From positions 1 through 64,000 of the forward strand of contig NZ_JACXJA010000050.1 of the NCBI RefSeq assembly GCF_014705615.1: a stretch of DNA of 64,000 bases, read 5' to 3'. A model generated the notes under the pieces. It saw only the letters and a program-made list of their open reading frames with translations. It made no database searches and had not been told where the DNA came from. This document shows, piece after piece, positions 59,216 to 64,000 of the stretch. The stretch is from Paenibacillus oceani. Its GTDB lineage: Bacteria > Bacillota > Bacilli > Paenibacillales > NBRC-103111. Both the position numbers and the translations under genes were made by a program. The stretch's first letter is position 1. Every line of letters starts with the position of its first letter.

Positions 59216-60109
59216 CTACTGCTTCTGCTCTTCCACGCGAATCAGCTCGTCAAGCTCGCGCCGCAGCGGTTCCAGATCCGGAAACGGCGGCTCGATTTGC
59301 AGCAGACGCCGGATAAACAGGCGCACCCCGTCAGGGAGCGTCAGTTCCTCTTCCCAGCCCCGCTCCGGCTGGCCGGGCTGTTCCTCGAAGTCGGCATACA
59401 ACATAAACAGTAGACAATGTCCAAGCGCATAAAAATCGCTGGCAAAAACGGGCTTGCGGCGTATCCGTTTTTCTTCCGGGTAGTAATCGCCCTCCTCCAT
59501 GTCGGGAGCGTCGGTTCGGGAGGCCCCGGCTGATACCGGACAGGCCAGGCCGAAGTCGATCAAGGCGAGCTGCCCGTCCAGCCGGATCATAATGTTCGGG
59601 ATGCGGACGTCGCGGTGGACGAAGCCTTTGCCGTGAACGTACCGGAGAATATCTGTAATGCTGCGCGAGACGCGCAGCGCGTCCAGCAGTGTAAATGTAC
59701 GTCCGTCCGCGAACAAAGCGTCCTCCAGATTGCGGCCCCGCATATATTCCATGCACAGGAACAGGTTGCGGCGTTCGGAAAACCGGTTCAGCAGCTTCGG
59801 CACGCAGGGATGATCGAGCGCCGCCAGCACGGCTGCCTCCCGCTCGAATACCGGGAGCCCTTTTCCCCCCTTTCTCCGGCTTGGCCTCACTTGCTTGACC
59901 ACGCACTTTTGCCCGATCCGCCTATCTTTGCACAAATAGCTGATTCCGTAGCTGCCGATCCCGAGCACCCGCTCGATCGCATAACGCCCGCCGAGTACGG
60001 TTCCGGCCCGCAGCGGGCGGTCCAGCACCGCTTCGCGCACCCGCCGCCACATCTCTTCCGCGAGCGCTTTCCATCTGCTATATCGTCGTGACCCGCGTCC
60101 GCTGTGCAT
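59216..60109 (-). CDS. Hanks-type serine/threonine protein kinase
   Basis: The protein has 297 residues from the ATG at 60109, with AAGGAG 8 nt upstream; upstream ATGs at 60142 and 60136 have no site. The kinase domain spans about 35-290: glycine loop LGIGSYGISYL, VVKQV with the ATP Lys, catalytic HRDVRIPN (Arg replaces the usual Lys of HRDLKPxN), and DFGLA. The expected transmembrane and PASTA parts of PrkC are absent, so it is soluble. The activation segment has EEGDYYPEEK, a stretch that could be phosphorylated. The 3' end runs into a low-complexity tract. Confidence 0.87.
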   Translation of the reverse strand: MHSGRGSRRYSRWKALAEEMWRRVREAVLDRPLRAGTVLGGRYAIERVLGIGSYGISYLCKDRRIGQKCVVKQVRPSRRKGGKGLPVFEREAAVLAALDHPCVPKLLNRFSERRNLFLCMEYMRGRNLEDALFADGRTFTLLDALRVSRSITDILRYVHGKGFVHRDVRIPNIMIRLDGQLALIDFGLACPVSAGASRTDAPDMEEGDYYPEEKRIRRKPVFASDFYALGHCLLFMLYADFEEQPGQPERGWEEELTLPDGVRLFIRRLLQIEPPFPDLEPLRRELDELIRVEEQKQ

Positions 60110-60233
60110 CGTTCCCGCTCCTTCCGGCTGCCTCATGTTCATGTCGATTTTAACAAAAATCGGGGCTTATTTCGAACAGGTCTTGCTGAACCGGTAGGAA
60201 AGGCAGTTGTCAGATCGGCTGCAAATTTATGGA

Positions 60234-60262
60234 TTGTCCGGCCTGAAAGGAAATGATATGAT
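60234..60262 (+). promoter_or_regulatory. SigA-type promoter of the YjfB-like gene
   Basis: TTGTCC at 60234-60239 and TATGAT at 60257-60262 are 17 nt apart, and the gene starts 47 nt downstream. Confidence 0.6.
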
Positions 60263-60308
60263 CGATTTCGAGGACAAGGACAAGTCGGATGCAACGGGAG
60301 GATGCCAT

Positions 60309-60494
60309 ATGAGCGGTATATCTTTAAATTCCGCGTATTCGCAATTCAGCAGCAGCGGTCTTCCGCAAGCGATCGGCATCATGATGCTCAGCAAAGCCAA
60401 GGAGTCGGCCGAGCTGCAAGGAGCGCAGATGGTCCAGATGATGCAGCAGAGCGTTCAGCCCCATCTGGGCGGCAATCTCGATATCCGCGTATAA
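60309..60494 (+). CDS. YjfB family putative motility protein
   Basis: The protein has 61 residues from the ATG at 60309; GGGAGG lies upstream, while the longer frame from 60207 runs through the promoter. The Ser-rich start (SGISLNSAYSQFSSSG) is followed by a helix (LPQAIGIMMLSKAKESAELQGAQMVQMMQQSV) and the family C-terminus PHLGGNLDIRV. YjfB proteins are found with motility genes of Bacillus, but their function is not established. A terminator lies at 60564. Confidence 0.8.
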   Translation: MSGISLNSAYSQFSSSGLPQAIGIMMLSKAKESAELQGAQMVQMMQQSVQPHLGGNLDIRV

Positions 60495-60563
60495 GCAGAC
60501 GAAGCGGAATAAGCAGTTGGTCCATAAAGCCGATCCTGATCCGGATACCGGATTCATGGGCGG

Positions 60564-60607
60564 AAAGCGCCGGTTTCTCACCGTAGGTGGGGGCGGCGCT
60601 TTTTTTT
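60564..60607 (+). terminator. Terminator of the YjfB-like gene
   Basis: AAGCGCCG pairs with CGGCGCTT around a CTCACCGTAGGTGGG inner part, followed by eight T. Confidence 0.85.
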
Positions 60608-60737
60608 AACGTTAATGAATGTTTAAGTTTACTAAAGCGGTAAAGCGGTAAAATGAAATATTCTTTACCAGAAAAGCCTCCGCTTACGCAGGGTTATTCA
60701 TCGTGGTTAAGGCTTCGTTTAGAAGCTTTTCTTATGA

Positions 60738-60920
60738 CTAACGAATCGGATCGTGCTTATTGCTGAAAAACGACATTATTGCAGACTTAACGAATCCGGG
60801 AATCGTTATCGAACCGAAAGGGGAAAAAAACGATCCGATTTGCGGAAATAACAATACAAGAATTCGTTACAATTTCAAACGTGCGCATTCGGCTCTGATA
60901 ACGAATGCTGGGTTCGTTAG
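60738..60920. repeat. Four-hairpin intergenic array, family 3
   Basis: Units AACGAATCGGATCGT, TAACGAATCCGGGAATCGTTA (perfect arms), AACAATACAAGAATTCGTT and TAACGAATGCTGGGTTCGTTA (perfect arms) start at 60740, 60789, 60850 and 60900. The spacing is 49, 61 and 50 nt. Confidence 0.75.
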
Positions 60921-61197
60921 CCATACCACCGCATGAAGACAACACGACTGAGGGCGAGCTGCTGGAGTGAAGGTACCCATTCCCTTCCACGTGCAACGTA
61001 TGGGTTTGCACGTCAAAGGACCTTCCGGACGCTTATCCGGACGGTTTTTCTTAAATAAGCGTTGATCAGGGTGATATGTTCTTCACCATACTCAGGCAGA
61101 TAAGAGATTCCCTGACTTGTTGAGTCAGCTATGTCGCAAGCTGCTCATCGTGAGTGGCCGATCGGCTTTCTGCCCTGCTTCAAACGGGGGCGGAAGT

Positions 61198-61395
61198 GAT
61201 TAAGAGCGGTTTGTACCCTCTATTTTGTCCGAAAGACCGCTTGGGCACCGAATAGGAGCGGTTTGAAGCCGCTAAAATCCGCAAAAAGACAACAAACCCC
61301 ATCAGTGGGTTGAAATAAGAGGTGCAAACCGCCTCTATTCGCCTCCGTTTTCCCCATACGCCGAAAATAAAAGGTGCCAAAGACCCTATTTTGTG
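61198..61395. repeat. Four-hairpin intergenic array, family 1, copy C
   Basis: Units start at 61199, 61251, 61314 and 61366 (52, 63 and 52 nt). Arm pairs include AGCGG/CCGCT in unit 2, AATAAGAGG/CCTCTATT in unit 3 and AAAATA/TATTTT in unit 4. It aligns with copies A and B over its whole length. Confidence 0.85.
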
Positions 61396-61912
61396 GTAGA
61401 GCCCGTACGCCGCATTTTTTATGTAATATTTTGTGAATCCCCAAGAAGAAAAGTAAAGTTTTCAGCAAAGCCAAATCTGTTTTGTTCGCAAGAAAAGCTA
61501 CCCTTACGAAGTGCCTTACGCGTGGCAAAAGGCTTCGTATGGTCGTATGGAAGCTTTCCTACAAGGAAGCGGCTGTTTCGGGATATGGCGGCTGTTCTTC
61601 TCTATATGTAACGGGTCGAACCGAAACGCTGCTTCAGGCAGCCGGCCAAATCAATTTCGCACCCCGGTGTTTCAGCAATCTTCGATCGGGGTAATAAGAA
61701 TCAAGTGGGAAGTGGTGATTTTACAAATCAAACGGCGGAAAACAGATCCGAATAAGGATTCAGCTATCCGAAAGGTTGATGGTAACCATGCTATCCCAAG
61801 TAAGAAGGAAGCGCTCGAAATGGTTTCGAGTCGTTACCGGTAAAGTACCCTAGCATATGGAAGACGGCTTCTTAACGTAAGCAAGTCCTAGATCATCACG
61901 CGATCCCACTTT

Positions 61913-61943
61913 GAAGGCCCTTCGACAAGAGCGAAGGGCCTTC
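61913..61943. repeat. Perfect 12-bp inverted repeat
   Basis: GAAGGCCCTTCG pairs with CGAAGGGCCTTC around ACAAGAG. There is no T-run on either side. It could be a weak terminator or a protein site. Confidence 0.6.
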
Positions 61944-62308
61944 TCCAGTTTTGGTGAAGATACGCTGCTCCCGCACAACACAAGTCCGCTCCAGCGCTTG
62001 ACCATCGTCACCCGCAGCCGCCGCACCGCGCGCCGGGAGCTTCGCGCGGCGTGGGAGCATTCGGCGTTTTCCCCGCCCGTCCAAGCCTTTTCCCCCTCGA
62101 ATGTAAAGATCCGTGCACCCGATCATAAACTGCAAACCGCCGTTGTAACCGGGCGTACATGGAAAACGCCAACCGGTTATTTCGTGATTCCTCCGCATCC
62201 TGTAGCGTTAGAGCCGTGATAGGCGCCGGGCGCGGTTTTGCTCCGGGAAGCTCGCCGTGCCTGATGCGCCTTACGCACAATTGATCAGAATCAAGGGGGA
62301 TACGCAAC

Positions 62309-63670
62309 ATGAATCCAAATCCGAAATGGTTAACAACGGTCGGCGCCGCCGTCCTGCTAGCGCCCATGCTCGCCGCTTGCGGCAGCGACGCGGGAAATTC
62401 CGGCGCCCAGCCGGGCGGCACCGAGTCGGCCGGCACGAAGGCGCCTGCCGCAGCCGAAACGGCGGCCGCGAACCCGTTCGCATCTGATGAGAAGGCCGAG
62501 ATCGTGATCCGGACCGGGATCTCGGACGAGCTGTTCGAGCAGAAGTATCGCAGCCTGCTGAAGAAAAACTTCCCGAACGTGACGTTTACGAAAGCCGGCA
62601 CGAACATCAAGCTGCAGGATCAGTTGGCCTCGACGCCTCCGGATTTGTTCGACCAGGGGTACACGAACCTGCAGGAGCTGACGAACCTCGACCTGGCGTT
62701 GAACCTCGATCCGCTTGTGGCGAAGTATAAGGTCGATCTGAGCCGTTTCGACCCGCATGTCCTTAAAGATGTGCGTTCGTATTCGGTGAACAAAAATGAA
62801 CTGCTGCTCATCCCGTTCTCGATCCAGCCGTTCGTGCTTCATTACAATAAGGATTTGTTCGACAAATTCGGCGTTCCTTATCCGAAGGCGAACAGCACGT
62901 GGCAGGATCTGATCGAGCTGTCCAAAAAGCTGTCGCGCACCGATCAAGGCGTCGCTTACCGCGGGCTGGACGCAGGTCTTAACGTGAACCGGATGCAGAA
63001 GCAGCTGTCGCTCCCGTTCATCGACAAGGCCGGAAAGTCGGTCGTAGGCTCGCTGCTGGGCTGGAAGACGCTGTACGAGACGTATGGAAACATTTACGGC
63101 GTTTCCGGCAACTTCCCGGAAGGGGCGAAGCACGGGGACGGACGCAAGGCGTTTCTGGAGACGAGGTCGCTCGCGATGTATCCGCATATCGTCATGCTGA
63201 CCGACACCGATTTCGTGCAGGCGGCGCAAAGCGGGTTCAACGTAGGTATTACCACGTACCCGGTATTTCCGGATAAGCCGGGCGTCGGTACGGGGCTGTT
63301 CGGCGGCGGTCTGGCGGTTAACAAGCTGTCGAAGCAGCAGGATCTGGCGTTTAAGGTCGCGATGCACTACGCGTCTGACGACGTGCAGAAAGCGCTCAGC
63401 AAGATGGGCTTCGTTACGCCGCTTGTCAGCAAAGACGTACGCAACGCGTTGTTCGAAGGCAATCCGCTTGCAGCGGGGATCGATCTGAACGCCATCTACG
63501 CGACGCGTGTCGCCGATCCGTACGATCGCACCGACTGGGACCAGCTTGCTTTTAACATCGTTAATGCGAGCATGCAGCCTTATTTTACGGGACAAGTGGA
63601 CTTGAACTCGACGCTGCGGGACGTGGACGAGAAAATTAACAAGATGGTCCAGGAGCAAAAGAGCAAGTAA
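62309..63670 (+). CDS. ABC transporter extracellular solute-binding lipoprotein
   Basis: The protein has 453 residues. AAGGGGG precedes the ATG. The signal peptide ends in the lipobox LAAC at about residues 22-25. Family 1 binding-protein text includes ASTPPDLFDQGYTNL, LLLIPFSIQPFVLHYNKDLFDKFGVPYP, TWQDLIELSKKLSR and the C-terminal STLRDVDEKINKMVQEQ. It is distantly related to the binding protein at 40368-41666 (shared AYRGLDxG and TxWxxL patterns). It should feed an oligosaccharide importer, perhaps encoded beyond the window. The membrane protein that starts at 63909 may be its sensor. Confidence 0.88.
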   Translation: MNPNPKWLTTVGAAVLLAPMLAACGSDAGNSGAQPGGTESAGTKAPAAAETAAANPFASDEKAEIVIRTGISDELFEQKYRSLLKKNFPNVTFTKAGTNIKLQDQLASTPPDLFDQGYTNLQELTNLDLALNLDPLVAKYKVDLSRFDPHVLKDVRSYSVNKNELLLIPFSIQPFVLHYNKDLFDKFGVPYPKANSTWQDLIELSKKLSRTDQGVAYRGLDAGLNVNRMQKQLSLPFIDKAGKSVVGSLLGWKTLYETYGNIYGVSGNFPEGAKHGDGRKAFLETRSLAMYPHIVMLTDTDFVQAAQSGFNVGITTYPVFPDKPGVGTGLFGGGLAVNKLSKQQDLAFKVAMHYASDDVQKALSKMGFVTPLVSKDVRNALFEGNPLAAGIDLNAIYATRVADPYDRTDWDQLAFNIVNASMQPYFTGQVDLNSTLRDVDEKINKMVQEQKSK

Positions 63671-63858
63671 CCGCAGGTCTGCAGCTGCAAGCATCTCTCC
63701 TCCGCGCCCGTCCGGCCGCCTCGCGCAGGCTGACCGGCGGCGCGTCCGCACGTCTTCTTTCTTTCGAACTGCCGGCAATCTGGTCCTTGCTGCCATGCGT
63801 TTACGGAACGCGGAACCTCTTCCGGTCAACTCGGGGATATTCCAAGCCCGCACCGTTC

Positions 63859-63867
63859 TGGTATAAT
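63859..63867 (+). promoter_or_regulatory. Extended -10 promoter of the gene at the window end
   Basis: TGGTATAAT lies 41 nt upstream of the ATG at 63909. The -35 (TTCCAA, 63840-63845) is poor, as is usual with an extended -10. Confidence 0.6.
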
Positions 63868-63908
63868 GGCGTAAAGCGACCATGCCTCGCATAGAAAAGG
63901 GGGACGTC

Positions 63909-64000
63909 ATGGCAAGGGGGAAGCTGAACTCCAAGCTGCTGTACCGGTATATCGTCTCGTATTCGATCGTATTGCTGCTTCCCGTGCTGATCATCGGGCT
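63909..64000 (+). CDS. Start of a membrane protein, cut by the window edge
   Basis: AAAAGGGGGA precedes the ATG. The 30 visible residues begin MARGKLNSKLLYRYIVSYSI and continue as a hydrophobic segment (VLLLPVLIIG). The short basic lead and membrane span are typical of the large membrane-bound AraC regulators or sensor kinases found next to solute-binding genes in Paenibacillus. Only the start is seen, so the class is a guess. Confidence 0.6.
   Translation, partial: MARGKLNSKLLYRYIVSYSIVLLLPVLIIG

Larger units (their letters stand above)
60495..62308. other. 1.8-kb intergenic region with two hairpin arrays
   Basis: It contains the terminator at 60564-60607, arrays at 60738-60920 and 61198-61395, a TACGAAG...CTTCGTA hairpin at about 61496-61540, and the palindrome at 61913-61943. 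Open frames such as 61511-61843, 61911-62219 (plus) and 61896-62198 (minus) lack ribosome binding sites and recognisable content. Confidence 0.55.

Noticed and set aside
58786-59413. Plus-strand frames rich in Leu or in Ala/Ser/Thr (58786-59316 and 59039-59413)
   Set aside because: They arise from the low-complexity tract and run opposite the kinase gene; no ribosome binding site.
61896-62219. Overlapping 100-codon frames on both strands
   Set aside because: No ribosome binding site, and both begin in or near the palindrome at 61913-61943; no recognisable content.
62357-63994. 545-codon minus-strand frame opposite the solute-binding gene
   Set aside because: Antisense shadow; the plus-strand product has a lipobox and family motifs, while this one is Arg/Val/His-rich without any domain.
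1-64000. tRNA or rRNA genes and insertion sequences
   Set aside because: No cloverleaf, rRNA segment, transposase-like frame or long terminal inverted repeat was recognised by reading; a covariance scan could still find a tRNA I missed.

Overview
The window looks like chromosome from a spore-forming Bacillota of the Paenibacillaceae (Paenibacillus- or Cohnella-like). The pointers are strong AGGAGG-type ribosome binding sites, fairly high G+C, sporulation genes (prkA, spoVB), an S-layer-homology exoenzyme, many AraC-type regulators, orphan sugar-binding lipoproteins, and the lipid II flippase Amj. No rRNA, tRNA, CRISPR array or transposase was seen.

Layout. 0.4-5 kb: a response regulator, a coiled-coil membrane protein and a phosphodiester glycosidase in one minus-strand operon, then a thioredoxin-reductase-like flavoenzyme. 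5-10.3 kb: a large glycosidase-like protein, an AraC regulator, a PhyH dioxygenase and a broken beta-propeller gene. 10.4-20 kb: housekeeping and unknown genes, prkA, and a KamA remnant that has lost its catalytic core and is translationally coupled to a glutamine synthetase paralogue. 21-23.6 kb: a glycerol-phosphate cluster (HAD phosphatase, GlpP antiterminator, glycerophosphodiesterase), with terminator hairpins in the leaders of the first and last genes. 23.7-28.6 kb: LysR/dapA divergent pair, a methyltransferase, a cyclic-di-GMP-I riboswitch ahead of a 67-residue Cys-rich protein, and a DUF3298 protein. 29.5-34.5 kb: five packed minus-strand genes (two serine hydrolases and an ABC-2 exporter). 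34.8-36.6 kb: two dehydrogenases. 36.85-42.7 kb: an A+T-richer block for polysaccharide use (GH28-like enzyme, beta-helix lipoprotein, solute-binding protein, AraC). 43-50.6 kb: metallophosphoesterase with an attenuator leader, deacetylase, cbiA, argD with two ARG boxes, spoVB. 50.9-64 kb: secreted unknown, PIN/antitoxin pair, SLH nucleotidase, formylglycine-generating enzyme, amj, protein kinase, YjfB-like protein, solute-binding lipoprotein, and the start of a membrane protein.

The most unusual signal is non-coding. Seven intergenic arrays each carry four imperfect hairpins. Unit spacing is exactly 52/63/52 nt in four of them and within 4 nt of that in the others. The arrays fall into four sequence families whose hairpin arms differ completely while the geometry is kept, which suggests a structured element under selection for shape.

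All functions are read from motifs and family knowledge; no database search was run. Starts were chosen by ribosome binding site and often differ from the longest open frame.
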